NCBI RefSeq assembly: GCF_000005505.3
Contig: NC_016133.3
Location: forward strand, 42,249,237 to 42,313,236
Source of the DNA: Brachypodium distachyon
Lineage: Eukaryota; Streptophyta; Magnoliopsida; Poales; Poaceae
DNA: 64,000 bases
Reading direction: 5' to 3'
Below are positions 1 through 11,850 of the stretch, piece after piece; within the stretch, counting starts at the first letter, position 1, and the number at the start of each line of letters is the position of its first letter. The notes below the pieces were generated by a model, which did not search any database, was not told where the DNA came from, and worked only from the letters and a program-made list of their open reading frames with translations. Both the position numbers and the translations under genes were made by a program.

Positions 1-1429
1 AATCCCATCTCTTGATTTAATCCAGTCCTAGTTTCTAGTTCACCACATTCAAGTGCTTTCATGATATTCTGAAGTCTAGCATTCCGAAGCATATCATGGC
101 GCTTACAAGAAACTCCAACGATGTTCAGCAATAGGGAAACTCGATCAAAAAACCATACGCAATCATCATTTCCCTTAGCAACAGCAACAAGAACTAGCTG
201 GAGTTGATGTGCAAAACAATGGACATAATAAGCAGAAGGTGACTCTTTCATGATTAATGTTTTTAGTCCTTTAATCTCCCCTTTCACGTTGCTAGCCCCA
301 TCATAACCTTGCCCACGGATTTGAGTCATAGTCAAATGGTGATGCACAAGAAAATCTTCAATTGCATTTTTAAGTGACAATGATGTAGTGTCACTTACAT
401 GAACAACTCCAAGAAAGTGCTCACATGGCCTTCCTAGTTTATCAACAAAACGCAAGCATAATGCCAATTGTTCTTTGTGTACTACATCACTAGACTCGTC
501 CGCTAGAATAGTATAGTGATCATCACCAAGTTCATCAAGAATTTGCTTTCTAGTTTCTAGCGCACAACATTGAATAATTTGATGTTGTATATCAGGAGAA
601 GTCAATGTGCAATTACCTGGGGCATTCTTCAAAACATACTTATTCACCTCTTCGTTATTTGCTGCAAGCCATTTCAAAAGCTCAGTGAAATTTCATCTAT
701 TGTTGGACTCTTCATTTCCCTGTGTCCACGGAATGCCAATCCTTGATGCAAAAGAAACTTCAAACATCTAAGTGAATAAGCCAACCTGATCTTGTAAAGA
801 CGTAGATCCTCATTATTCACCTTCACAATAAGATTATCAATTTGGGAAGCACGTGGAGTCACAAACAAATTATATCTCTCTTGAGCTGCCTGGTGCACAC
901 TTGCTACACCACCTTCATGCTTATCAAGTGCCAGATTTTTATTCCAAGTTGTCCAACCACCATCAGTAAATGTATTAGTTTTGTTGCCACTAGTTTTCTT
1001 TTCTTTGAACAAGTAGCATACAAAGCAAAATGCAGATTTCTTGCTGATACTATATTCAAGCCAATGATGTTGATGAAACCAAAAAGGATTGAAGTACCGT
1101 TCTCTGCCCCCATTTTTCTTGCTTTCAAATTTGTGTGCATAAGGTTGGTACGGACCTTTTAGAATATATGCTCTTCGAACTGCATCTTGATCATTGATCG
1201 GATAAGATGCAATGGGCAGTCTATCCCCCGGATCATGCGGAAGACGATTAGTGTCAAAAACAGGCGGCTGTGGGGGCGACGGCGGCGGCGGCGGCGGCGG
1301 TTCTGGAGTTTGCTCTCGCACCACATTGTCTAACTGTACCGAGGAAGGAGCTGAAAAAGGTGGAGCAACCTTCTTCTTTGCTGCATGTCTCAAAAAAAGA
1401 GACGCAATGTCTCCTCCTGCCCTCTTCAT
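1..1429 (-). pseudogene. TTF-zinc-finger / DUF4371 hAT transposase-like protein, frameshifted and partial
   Basis: Reading on the minus strand from the ATG at 1427-1429, the protein has a low-complexity proline-rich stretch near residues 40-55. A TTF-type zinc-finger region follows (about residues 85-200) with the family signatures RYFNPFWF..W and SAFCFVCYLF. The frame ends at 674 in a stop, but the next frame (about 1-690) continues directly with a DUF4371 domain: a DESSDV motif, then GQGYDGASNVKG and YVHCFAHQLQLVLV. The break lies near 690-700 and looks like a one-base indel. The family is hAT transposase-derived ('zinc finger MYM-type protein 1-like'). The C-terminal hAT dimerisation domain would lie outside the window. 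Domestication cannot be excluded, but the frameshift and the adjacent TIR argue for a decaying transposon. Confidence 0.8.
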
Positions 1430-1973
1430 TTTTGCAACAATTCTACAATCAAAATGGTCAATTTATCAATTATCAATTGAAGCAAGTCAATAATTAATTA
1501 GTACAAGCATTGGAATCTAAGTATGAAGTTCTGACAAAACCTCGTCCGTCAAACCCTCGTTTTCCTCTCTGATCCGAAGCTTGAAGCAGTACAGCAGTAC
1601 TGGCTTGAAGTCAGGCTGCCCGCGATGCCGGTCTCCGAACTCCGATTCTCCTTTTGTTGCTAGCTAGGGCTTCCTGACTTGGGAGTTTTAGACGGGAATT
1701 TGGGAATTGAGAGAGCCACAGTTTGGGAGGAGGGGAAACTGGAAAGGCGCACGCCGCACGGCGGAATCGGCGAGTTGATCGATCTTCTCTTACTCTGATC
1801 GATCAATTAGTTATATGGGCCGGCTGCCCGGCTATTGTTTTAGCCCATCGGATACACATAGTGAATTGGTTTGATTTTTTGTATTTTGGACTGATGGCAG
1901 TAGTATATTGGGCTGGGCCAAAATCTCAAGGTGGTCCATGGACCACCCTGGCACCCCCGTGGCTACGCCACTG
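1..1973 (-). mobile_element. hAT-type DNA transposon, 5' part, cut by window edge
   Basis: A minus-strand element whose 5' end is inside the window. The outer end is a terminal inverted repeat at 1951-1973 which read on the minus strand starts CAGTGGCGTAGCCACGG, the form typical of plant hAT elements that carry a TTF-type zinc finger. The candidate 8-bp target duplication outside it is GTCATACT (1974-1981). The partner end lies left of the window, so the duplication cannot be confirmed. The body encodes a zinc-finger/DUF4371 transposase-like protein (separate entry). The 1430-1950 stretch is leader sequence with no gene recognised. Confidence 0.75.
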
Positions 1974-3788
1974 GTCATACTCAGACAGCGTTTGTTCCTG
2001 TTCTTCGTTGCTCCGTCATCTAGGATTGCTTCGAGCCAAAGTTCGTCGGCTTAGACAGAGACACGAAACATACACGGAGTACAAGATCAAACAAATACGG
2101 AGTAGAATATAAATACATATACTTCTATTTGGTAGCCGTCAGAGCTCAAGTGTACAAACATTTAGAAACGGATGAAGCACGCAAGATTGTCGTGGCTGTT
2201 TCGAATGTGAACTTCGTAATCTTTGCTCCTATAAAGGTTTTAGCGGGTAGAGCCTGGTCTTTCTGTTTAATGTTCATTTTGTCTCGCGACTATCCCGCAA
2301 CATATTGGTGCGAAGTGTGTTATTACATCGTTTGCTTAGCGGGAGATGCGGGAACTATAATCTTTACTCTTATAAAAGAGCCAATTGGTGGCAGCGGTCC
2401 GTCACCTCCTTTTGTTGTGAAAAAATAACCTCTCATATTTTTCTATTGTCAAAAAAAATTGCCCCTCTCTTTCTAATGCAAACAATTAAACATATTTGTT
2501 CCGTTATCAGTGATTGCGGAACCGATCATATTTTGGTCGAATGAAAAAAGAAAGAAAAAATTAAACCTCTTGCAAAAGATTGACATGTGGATAATGTTTG
2601 TCACCAAAATTGGAATAAGATGGGCAGTGCCGCTAACATGTACTAATAGTGATCTTAATCTAATTTAGCGAGTAGTCTAATTTTTTCATCCATAGCAACG
2701 CATGGGTATTTAGCTAGTGTCCATAAAGATTGGCGTTCGGTAGTAATTGTATCAAATGAAAAGGCTTACACAATTAAACATGAGATCACAAAGAGTGGTT
2801 GCCTAGGTGCATAACACGTCTTAGTTGATTTTGTGCATTTTCCAATCTATTCATGAAGAGAGAGAGAGAAACCCACAAAATGCTTTTCATTCGGCATATA
2901 CAATGTGTCTTTTCGCATAGATGCATTTGTGCACACAAAAGAGAGCGTTGCGTCGAATATTACCTCACAAGGAAGACATGTTTCAAGGTGAAATCATTTG
3001 TTTTTTCTTAGAGTTTATGCATGAATTGGAAAACCAATAGTGAATTGTGATGTGCTATTAAAAAAGGGTTTGAGTACAAAGTCAACACGAAGTTTAATGA
3101 GTAATGCAAGATATGGAGTAGTTCTTAGTGCATCAAATAGTTTCAAAAGATTTTAAATTAAATTTGTATATGAGGGAGAAACTTGAAATTATTATATGGA
3201 CAAATGTGTTTTTCTTCTTCTCGTTTCTGTATGGAATTTACCCTTTTCTTCTCCTCCTGATTCCTGAATTCTTGTTACTCCCTCTCAACCTAAATTTTTG
3301 ATTCAAATTTGTCCAAATATGGATATATTTATTCTTAAAAAGCGTTTAGATACATGTAATATTTTGACAAAAATTTAGGATCGGAGGGAGTATTTTTTTT
3401 ATGTCGTCTTGGTGCTTGGACCAATACATTTTCAAATTCGACCGTAGTTGATTTTTGCTCCTTTTGAAATCCAAATTGCTTCCTAAAAGGGAAATCCGGA
3501 AATGCAGCAAATGACGAGGACGCCCCTGAACAGCAACAGCCCACCGGCCAGTCGACGGCCACCATCACCAACCAGCCGCCTCCTCCCCTCCTCTCCCCTC
3601 CCCAGCCGAGCAAATCACCGCGTCGAGGATACCACCATCGCCACCCTCCTCCACCTCGCAGACATCACGCCGGTCATTTGGTTCCTCATCCATTCCCAAA
3701 TTTCCCTATATCTCTGCGTCTCGCGCGCACATCGCACATTCAGAGAGAGGAGCACCCTCGACGGTCGGAGAGGCCCGAGACGGCGGTG
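1974..3788. other. Spacer upstream of the chitinase-like gene
   Basis: AT-rich sequence with no gene recognised, apart from the Stowaway MITE at 3278-3390. The last ~300 bases are GC-richer and should hold the promoter and 5' leader of the downstream gene. A TATA-like CCTATATCT lies at 3706-3712, about 80 bases before its ATG. Short open frames here have no recognisable domain. Confidence 0.5.
3278..3390. mobile_element. Stowaway-type MITE (Tc1/mariner family)
   Basis: An element of 113 bp starts CTCCCTCTCAACC and ends with the inverse CGGAGGGAG, flanked on both sides by TA (3276-3277 and 3391-3392). Inner arms are complementary (CTAAATTTTTG against CAAAAATTTAG). This is the standard grass Stowaway layout. 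It sits about 400 bp upstream of the chitinase-like gene. Confidence 0.85.
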
Positions 3789-5393
3789 ATGGCGGCGCGG
3801 GAGGCGCCGTTTCTGCTGCTGCTATTTCTCCTGGCGGCGCTTCTCGCGGTGGAGGCCGACGCGAGGAGGCAGAAGGACGGCGAGGGTGCGTGCGGCGAGG
3901 GGTGGGATTGCAGCGGCCGCGGCGGCAGGTTGTGCTGCAACGGGACCATCAGCGACTACTTCAAGGCCGAACACTTCGAGGAGCTCTTCCCCAAGCGCAA
4001 CGACTCCCTCGCCCACGCCGCCGGCTTCTGGGACTACCGGGCCTTCATCACCGCCGCCGCCCTCTTCGAGCCCCGCGGGTTCGGCACAACCGGCGGCAGG
4101 GAGATGGGCGTCAAGGAGGTCGCCGCCTTCCTTGGCCACATAGGCGCAAAGACATCGTGTACGCTTCTCTATGCTCTTCAGTCTTCCTCACTCTAGTTCA
4201 GCTTGATGTGCTGGGATCTAAAAGAAATAGGGATCTGTTAGTTACACTTTTAGCCGTAGGCTCCATGAATCCTAAGCCGGGGTGGAACCATGTGCGGGAT
4301 TCCGAATGCAGTGAGATGTCGATAAGAATACTTAGTTTCCATCCGCCTAGTGTTTGTGTTTCATCTGAATAGTTCCTTGTCCAGATTTTAAACTCGGAAT
4401 CTGCAATTCTGCATCTGAATATGGGCGTTTTAACAGCAGTATGACATATTTGTAGAACTTATCTATGGCTTTGTTAATGAAGCTGGGGGAGTTCCCCTTT
4501 GATAAAAAACAAATCTGAATATGGGCCATGTAAGGAAAGAAACTATGCATTTTTGTTTGATTTCATGTCCGTCAGGGAGTAGTATTAATTTTGTACAAGT
4601 GATCCAAAATCTTCAGCAGATTATTATAATCGTATTGTATGTTCCCTGGGAGTTAACTCAACGTTACATGTATGAAAAGCCTAAAGATGATAGTCGATAG
4701 TAGCATCTGATAAATCTAGCATGGTTACTCCTACAGGTGGACATTTGGATTCGGATGGTGATTCATTGGCTTGGGGTCTTTGCTACAACCATGAAATGAG
4801 CCCAGGCCAGAGCTACTGTGACAACAGCAACGAATTATATCGTTGTGTTGAAGGAGTTGAGTATTATGGTCGAGGCGCCCTTCCTGTTTACTGGTCAGCC
4901 CTATACATCCTTCTCTCAATTGTTGTTAGTTAGGAATTGGGCAATTGGCTGGTTCAAACTGTTGACGATTTTGATCTGCTTCTGCAGGAACTACAACTAT
5001 GGTATTGTAGGTAAGGGTATCAAGCAGGATTTGTTGAGCCACCCTGAGCTATTGGAACAGAATGCCACCCTAGCATTTGAAGCAGCAATCTGGAGATGGA
5101 TGACTCCAATGAAGAGGAGGCAGCCATCAGCCCATGATGTCTTTGTTGGAAACTGGAAACCAACCAAGAAAGACACTTTGTCCAAGAGGTATCCTGGCTT
5201 CGGTGCTACAATGAACATCTTGTATGGTGATTTCATCTGTGGTCATGGGTCCACTGATAGTATGAATGTCATTATATCCCACTATCAACATTATCTTGAT
5301 TTGATGGAAGTTGGTCACGAGCACTCTGGAGATAACTTGGATTGTGGTGACCAAGTGGTATTCAATCCGTCGTCAAAGAGTCCTTACTCGTAA
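3789..5393 (+). CDS. CTL1: Chitinase-like protein, GH19 family (CTL1/POM1 type), non-catalytic
   Basis: Three coding exons, 3789-4158, 4737-4893 and 4988-5393, join cleanly (GT-AG introns, phases 1 and 2) to give 310 residues. There is a hydrophobic signal peptide (about residues 1-25, leucine/alanine-rich, then ADARRQ). The GH19 fold follows with family signatures YFKAEHFEELFPKRN, WGLCYNHEMSP, EGVEYYGRGALPVYWNYNYG and GFGATMNILYGD. At the first catalytic site of true chitinases (HET) the sequence reads AKTSCG, so the acid is missing. This is the hallmark of CTL1/CTL2 proteins, which are secreted, act in cellulose/cell-wall assembly, and include the rice brittle-culm type. Start chosen: the ATG that begins the signal peptide; an upstream in-frame ATG at 3678 would put a long non-signal leader before it. 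Length matches the family (about 310-330). Confidence 0.93.
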
Positions 5394-6290
5394 GCAACCT
5401 GCATGTCAGATGACTCGGATCCACGTATGTTTCCCTGTACATTGGAGTCGTGGCCCTTGCTTCTAAACTATAGAAATCCTGTTAGTGAATCTATTGTATC
5501 TGGGAAGTTTGTAATCTATTTATGTAAGGGTCTGTCTTCTTTATGGGATTTTGTCATACGTACTGAAGCGGAGAATTTACACATGAAAATATGATGATTT
5601 TGTTATAAATTTTGTCGTGCTTGTTACTGAAGTATTTAATACTTGACTATTCATTTCACTTTGCTTTAAGAAACCAACTATTGCTTCGCTACTCCCGTGG
5701 ATATGGTTTCAGTAACAACCTCTGACATTTTGTTCTGTGAACATGACTGCTACCTTGCTAGGCAGCAATAACCTTTAAGGCTTTAATCACTTGTGTTGGG
5801 ATATTGCCTTGCATTGTTTTTAATTCTGTCAGTCGCAGGTGTTTTTGGCTCTCTCTTTTCCTTCTGTTTTGGTGTAATTTTGTGAAATTACTTTAGGCAC
5901 AAAAAAAATTCAAATAACACTTTGTTATATATAAGAAGAAACGAGCATGGAGCATATGCTTGTGAAAAATAGACATCTGCAAAGAACATGACAGTCCAGA
6001 ACTAAAAAAATAAATCTATTTTCACTTTACAGAGATAACAATCGTGGGAGAAATTACCAAAATAAGCGTGGGAGTTCAGAGGCATATTCTTGTAGAAATA
6101 TAAATGGACGTATATTTACCACTGAAGCAGCTTATCCAAGTGCCTCTTGGGGACCATCAGCTGGGAACCACACAAGGGCATGGATAGCAAGGTACAGATT
6201 GGCTGACTAGTGAGTTGTGTCTTTTTTCCTATTTCGTTTCAGTGCAGTAGAAGCCATTACTGCATTCAAACAAGGCAAGTAGGAAGAAGG
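5394..6290. other. 3' region of the chitinase-like gene and spacer
   Basis: AT-rich; the first ~300-400 bases are likely 3' UTR of the chitinase-like gene. No coding sequence, RNA gene or clear repeat recognised. The last ~100 bases should contain the leader of the peroxidase-related gene that starts at 6291 on the same strand. Confidence 0.5.
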
Positions 6291-9106
6291 ATGGAGCTCA
6301 CCAACATCCCCCATCTCGCCTCCTCCTCCAACTTCTTCTTCTCCAGCTGCAGTCGCTGTTCCTGCAGGTAATGTTTTCGTCCATTATCAGGCTCTAATTC
6401 CAGCCATGCAGTCATGAGTACATGGGATGCAAATCACCTGTGAAAATTGTGATGCTACAGGGGCAGAAGAACCGAGAAGGCGGTGATAGCAGTGTCTGTT
6501 GCTGGAATTAGGTGCGGTGCTGATTCTGCATGTTCAGAAATCACTGAGCAGCAAAATCTAGATTCCCTTCCAGGTACGGCGCAGTAGATATGTTTTGTGC
6601 TTCAGTTAGAACATGAAATGTTTCCCGGCTAATTTCCTAGTAAATCATTCTGTAGTGTCAAGAGCAGTTAGAACAACTCTTAGGGAAGTCTGCACCTTGA
6701 AAATTATTGCTGATAAATAGTATACTTCCCACCAGGATTTCCAGAATTAAGGCTAGTAACTACAATTGGACATTTTTTCCATAAACTTGGTCGAACTTTA
6801 CGAAAATTGAAATAAGACAAAGCTAGAACATCTTATAATTTGGAGCCGAGGGAGTAAGAATTAAGAAGTTTCTTCAAGTTTGTGCTAGTATATTGCTGGC
6901 GAGTTGAATTTGCTTTGTGTACAATGGCCTCAGGTTCTAAAAATTCCCGCTGTTACAGAAGGAGAGACTTTGCTGCTGCTGCTCTGATCCCTTTTCTACT
7001 TCCTCGTGTTGATATGGCAAGTGCGTAAGTACACTATTCGACCACTATCACTTTCCTACTTTGCACTTAGTTATAATAGCTATGAGTTCCTAACATTATT
7101 GACCTGCATTTACATGAGCATTTTTGTCATGACTCATGATCGATTTGTTCGACTGTGCAAGCATGAACTATTAAAAAATGAAGTGGGCCTATGATAGAGA
7201 TTTGCAGAGAAGAGTGACCTGATCAAAGTTGTTTCTTGCTATTAAACACCAGTATTGAAACTTTAGAGAAGTTCCCTGATTACGATTAACTTTATAGGGC
7301 TGAGTCATATGATGCATCAATTATTCAAAATGGTGCGAGGAATGTTTTATCCAAGGTCAAAGCTGCTGGCGTGCTTCGTTTGGTTTTCCATGATGCAGGG
7401 ACTTTTGATGTTGCTGAAAAATCAGGTTTAGTCATGTTTGTCTTCAGCTACCAAAGTTTTCCCTAAACCAGCGACAATTCGGATGGGAGGGAGTAATAGT
7501 TTCTGAGCAAGGATTGCAGGTGTTTAAAAGCCTAATGATTTAAAATTGGGAAATCAAATATGCTAAAGTATGGTTCGAAGATATCGAACAGTGGATTTTT
7601 TGCAAAGCAGAAAAAAATAGGCAAACATCGGTAATTGGTTGCACTATGTTGCAGGTGGCATGAATGGCTCTATAATTTATGAAGTTGACAGACCTGAAAA
7701 TGCTGGACTAAGTAAATCTTTAAAGGTTTTTTATTTTTCTGAAAGTACCTTTACAGCACATCTTTCTTCTTTGCTTGTTGTCATGTATAGTGCGATTTCC
7801 TACTGAGGAACACCTGACTTGACATGTCTGTTTGATCGCTTTAAAACTGAATAGATACTGCAAAAAGCAAAAGAAGGAATCGATCAAATTCAGAAAGGTA
7901 TGTTCTTTACACGTGTGTTGTCTTTATTGAACAAAGCTTTCTGTATCCTGAAGTCAATCTATTATTGTTCCGCTATAGTATCATGGGCAGACTTGATTGC
8001 GGTGGCTGGTGCCGAGGCAGTTGCACTCTGTGGAGGGCCTGAAATTCCAGTAAGACTAGGCCGATTAGATTCCAGGTGCAACATAGTAGTTTCTTCATTT
8101 TACAATGTCCACAGAGTATTACTCAAACTTTAAGCTATTCCATGAGTTGTTTCTATTTACTCTACCTATCTGCCTGAATTCTTCTGAAAGAATGCTTTTG
8201 CCGCGTAGCATTGCTGATCCTGTTGGCAAACTTCCTGAAGAAACATTGGATGCTGTTGCCTTGAAAACATCATTCAGAAACAAGGGTTTTTCGTGAGTCC
8301 TTTTATTTATTAACTTTCTTTATCGCTGTCCATTCTGGAATTGATATACTCCCTCCGTCCCATATTAAGTGACGAAATATAACATATATCTAGACATTTT
8401 TTTGAGTATAGATACATCCATATTTAGGCAAATTTGAATCACTTAATATGGGACGGAGGGAGTACCAAGTTTAGCAATGGTTAACCAAAATTGTAAATTT
8501 GTATCGGTGTTTATGGTTGGCCAAAAGCACCTAGTGTCCACCCAAGACTGAAATTAAAATTGATACATGGCAGAACACAGGAGATGGTCGTTTTATCTGG
8601 AGCACACACAATTGGAGGTAAAGGATTCGGGAATCCAAATGTTTTTGACAACTCCTATTTCAAAGTACTCCTTGAGAAGCCACGGCCCACTTCATGTAAG
8701 TGATTGTGATATTATCATCACGCCCTTTAAATCCCTGTAAATCATATCTTGATGTAATGCACTGTGCTCTTTTTCTTTGTGAAGCCGGCATGCCGATAGG
8801 GCTGCCCACAGATTGGGCACTCACTGAAGACGATGAGTGCTTAAGGTATTCTCTAGAAGCAGACGATCAGCTTTTCATAACATTCGATTGCCCATAGTGA
8901 CGTTTAAAAATCTAGGCCAAATGGACTTTTAGCCTTTTTATTTGCATATTAAATTACATCAGTGTTCAGCTTACTGACATTGGAGATACCAAACTGCTTG
9001 CAGATGGATCAATATATATGCAGAGGACCAGGCTAAATTTTTCGCCGATTTCCAAGATGCATACACCAAGCTTGTAAATAGCGGAGCCTCCTGGAGAACA
9101 GCTTAA
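6291..9106 (+). CDS. APX-R: Ascorbate peroxidase-related heme peroxidase (APX-R / APX6 type), plastid-targeted
   Basis: Eleven exons join in frame with canonical splice sites: 6291-6367, 6461-6573, 6934-7024, 7298-7425, 7655-7725, 7855-7897, 7979-8075, 8209-8292, 8574-8695, 8785-8845, 9004-9106. The product is 329 residues, the length of Arabidopsis APX6/APX-R as I recall it. The serine-rich N-terminus looks like a transit peptide. Residues 72-94 then form RRR-D-F, a hydrophobic run and an ASA site, resembling a twin-arginine lumen signal. Distal heme site: Arg121, Phe124, His125 in LRLVFHDAGTF, with Phe where ascorbate peroxidases have Trp. Proximal ligand: His246 in LSGAHTIGG. The loop carrying the ascorbate-binding Arg, and the following Trp, are absent (GKGFGNPNVFDNSYF), as known for the APX-R class. 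Ascorbate is therefore probably not the substrate. Intron 8 contains a Stowaway MITE. Confidence 0.93.
8349..8462. mobile_element. Stowaway-type MITE inside intron 8 of the APX-R gene
   Basis: A near-perfect 114-bp hairpin begins CTCCCTCCGTCCC and ends GGGACGGAGGGAG, with TA on both sides (8347-8348 and 8463-8464). It lies wholly within the intron 8293-8573 and leaves the splice sites untouched. Such elements can give hairpin RNAs resembling the annotated grass miR1122/1133 group. Confidence 0.92.
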
Positions 9107-9785
9107 TCAGATTTACCATGTTTGTATAAGATTCGGTCAAAAAAAATTGTCCACACCTTGGTGTTTGCGCATTATTTACTGATGAAGTGGCTCGTTTGGT
9201 AATGGGAACTTATATGAATCTTCAGAAAACAGAACATGCTCGTTTGGACTAACAAACGGCTGAATAAAACTAAAAGCATCGAGTTTATTTTACAATCTGT
9301 TGCGGGGGAAAATTCACGAAAGTGTAAAAAAAATAATTAAACAAACGGTCAGACAAAGGAAACCTTGTCAGACAAACGGGATTATAATAACGGGATAATA
9401 ATCCATCAAAATGCCGGCCCGTCCTCTCATGTTGTTTCGATGCACTTGAAACTTACAAAGAAATTACGAAAAAAGTGATGGTTCAGTTGGTGTTAAATGC
9501 AGGGAGCTCGCCAAATTCTACAAAAAATTGAGTAGAAACAAACAGTTTATAAAATCCTGAAACACCCGTCAAGGCGTCAAGTCTTCAGAGATGACAGAGA
9601 AACAGCAAAGCATGTCAGGAAACAACACGCGGCCGTGGATGATTAGGCAGCAGAAACGATAAGCCCAGTGGCTGGCTCCGCTTTCTCCTTCGGAGCTCTC
9701 TCTTGCCACTCCATCCATGTCCATGCACGGCTGAAGCTGCTGCTGCTGCTGCCGCAGCCAAGAAGAAGAAGCTGCTGACGATGGG
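9107..9785. other. Spacer between APX-R and the DUF1997 gene
   Basis: Contains the 3' UTR of the peroxidase-related gene, then AT-rich sequence without a recognised gene. From about 9600 the composition rises in GC toward the next gene. Minus-strand open frames over 9569-10384 are antisense shadows of the GC-rich first exon of that gene. Confidence 0.5.
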
Positions 9786-11455
9786 ATGAGGCCCACGGCA
9801 GCAGCAACCAAGTCTGCTTCCTTCTTCCTCGCGAAACACCAATCAGTTGTCCCGGCACCATCAGCAGCGGCGGCGGATCCACGTAAGGCATCCAAGGAGG
9901 AGAAGACCAAGAGGTGCTCTGGCCGCCGGTCATGGCGAGCGGCAGCGGCAGGTAGCAACGGCGGCGGCGGGGATGAGTACAGCGGCCAGTCCGTATCGAC
10001 AACGGAAGCGGCACCGGGAAGGAGGCGGCGGGCCCGGCTGTCGGCGAGGCGGCGGGAGCGCATCAGGCTCCTGGACGTGCTGCCGGAGCACGGTGGCGGC
10101 GGCGGCGGCGGGATGGACATCGGCGAGTTCCTGCGGCACCCCGCCGGGGTGGAGTCGCTGCTCAACACCAGGGCGCTGGAGAGCTTCGCGCCGGTGGAGT
10201 CGGCGGAGTCCGGCGGCAGCACGTTCCGGTGCACGCTGCAGCGGATGGGGTTCCTAGGGTTCCAGGTCGCCCCCGTGCTCGACCTTCGCGTCGCCCCGAC
10301 CTGCGCCGACTGCACCGTCGAGATGCTTTCCTGCAAGGTAGCACTACTCTGCCATCCATCCATTGATGCTCTAGATTCATTCATGGATCGTTGTTCCTCC
10401 TTGCGATCGTTGATTTGTGGTAATTTGATTTGGTTGTCTGTGTGTGTGGCGACAGTTTGAGGGTTCAGACTCCATTGAGCAGCAGAACGAACTCTTTTCA
10501 GGTACTCTTCAGGTCCTCTCCATGCTTAACTAATTTCTCTGTGCTTAATGTTCTTCAAGCATTAGTTTTCGTCAGTTATTCAGTGATACTCTTTAAACTC
10601 CCCTGCCATCTGATGTCTTGCGCATTAGTGTCATCGCGACGATCAGTTAGCTGTTCTGCCATTTTTTTCTTCCAAGCTTAGCCCTCTGAACATCTGCATT
10701 GCAAATAAAATGTGCCTGAGGTTGCAGTGGTTGGATGTTGGCAGCGTTCATGAGGAACCATATAACATGGGGAGGCAATGGTGATGATGAGGAGGAGCCA
10801 TGCTTGGACATTGATGTCAATTTGGAGGTCACTCTCGAGGTATGTATGAATTCAGTTCAGAAATACAGTACATTACCTCAGGAGATGTAAGATCACACCA
10901 ATTTTCTGTTGGAAAATTTCGACCCTGATGCATGGTTCCGAGAGATGTTTAGATGGTGTTTCCTTGGATATTTTTGTTGTTTTGGTCGAATTTAAACTAA
11001 ATAATGTGAACCCTGAAGTTCTCTTGATTCTTTTTAGGTGTACACAAAGCCTTTCAGCTTGCTCCCGTTGTCAGCAGTGGAGAAACCTGGCAACCTGTAA
11101 GGCCTTGCACTCTTCAAAAGTTTCTGAAAATTTAGCACAAGTGCACACCTAGCCGCTTATAAGAACTACTAGCTTTCGAATAGACCGGTGCACTGTGCAC
11201 CATCAGTACTTTTAAGTACGCACAATAAGCCTCAGTTTACGCCATTTCTACAAATTACGAAACTGAACCTATGCTTACTTTGTTATCACTACCAGATTGA
11301 TTTCTAGCAAGTAAGTAACATTGGTATGCACTATGTTTGGCAGGCTGATGCAAGGCCTGCTTGACAGGCTTGTCCCCATGCTGGGTGAACAGCTACTGAG
11401 AGACTACCATACCTGGGTTCAGCAACAGCAACAGCAGGAGGAGCAATCATCCTAA
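9786..11455 (+). CDS. DUF1997 family protein, probably plastid
   Basis: Five exons, 9786-10337, 10456-10501, 10745-10839, 11038-11096 and 11344-11455, join in frame to 287 residues. The first ~95 residues are low-complexity (Ala, Arg, Ser, Gly), consistent with a plastid transit peptide. The rest (about 105-275) matches the DUF1997 family of plants and cyanobacteria: a lipid-binding-like beta-rich domain with GMDIGEFLRHPAGVESLLN, FRCTLQRMGFLGFQVAPVLDLRV, DVNLEVTLEVYTKPFSLLP and a C-terminal helix ending in a glutamine run. Function is not established. The ATG at 9786 is the first in a long GC-rich frame; an internal Met (residue about 108) would remove the transit region. Introns are short and canonical. 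Confidence 0.82.
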
Positions 11456-11850
11456 TTCACCCGGCAGACCAAGCTCATGAGTTGCTGACCATTTCGTGCC
11501 CGGGTGGCTTCATCAAATTGATGTTTAAACGATACAGTACAGATGATCAGGGATTGTGACGATGTTCATATATGATGCAAATCTATGAGAATCCGGATGC
11601 TTGATAGTATATATTATTCTATTGTATCAATACAAAAGAATGACTCGTCCAACTTCAGGGATCAAGATATTTCAGTTCTTTTTGCCGAGAATCAGCCCAG
11701 AACTCAACAGGAAAAGGAGTTAAACAAAACACTATTGGATGTTTAAAAAGAATTGGAAACATATTGGGAAAATAACGACATCACGTCTATCAATTAGAGA
11801 AAGAGAAACAATAAACGACACCAAAAAAATTCAATTATAAATTGAAAAAA
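11456..11850. other. 3' UTR of the DUF1997 gene and spacer to the tRNA
   Basis: AT-rich, no gene recognised. The stretch of A residues at 11845-11850 corresponds to a run of T just downstream of the minus-strand tRNA gene and fits a pol III terminator. Confidence 0.5.

Noticed and set aside
8349..8462. A microRNA gene
   Set aside because: The hairpin is fully explained as a Stowaway MITE. miR1122-like annotations derive from such elements, and no independent evidence of processing is visible.
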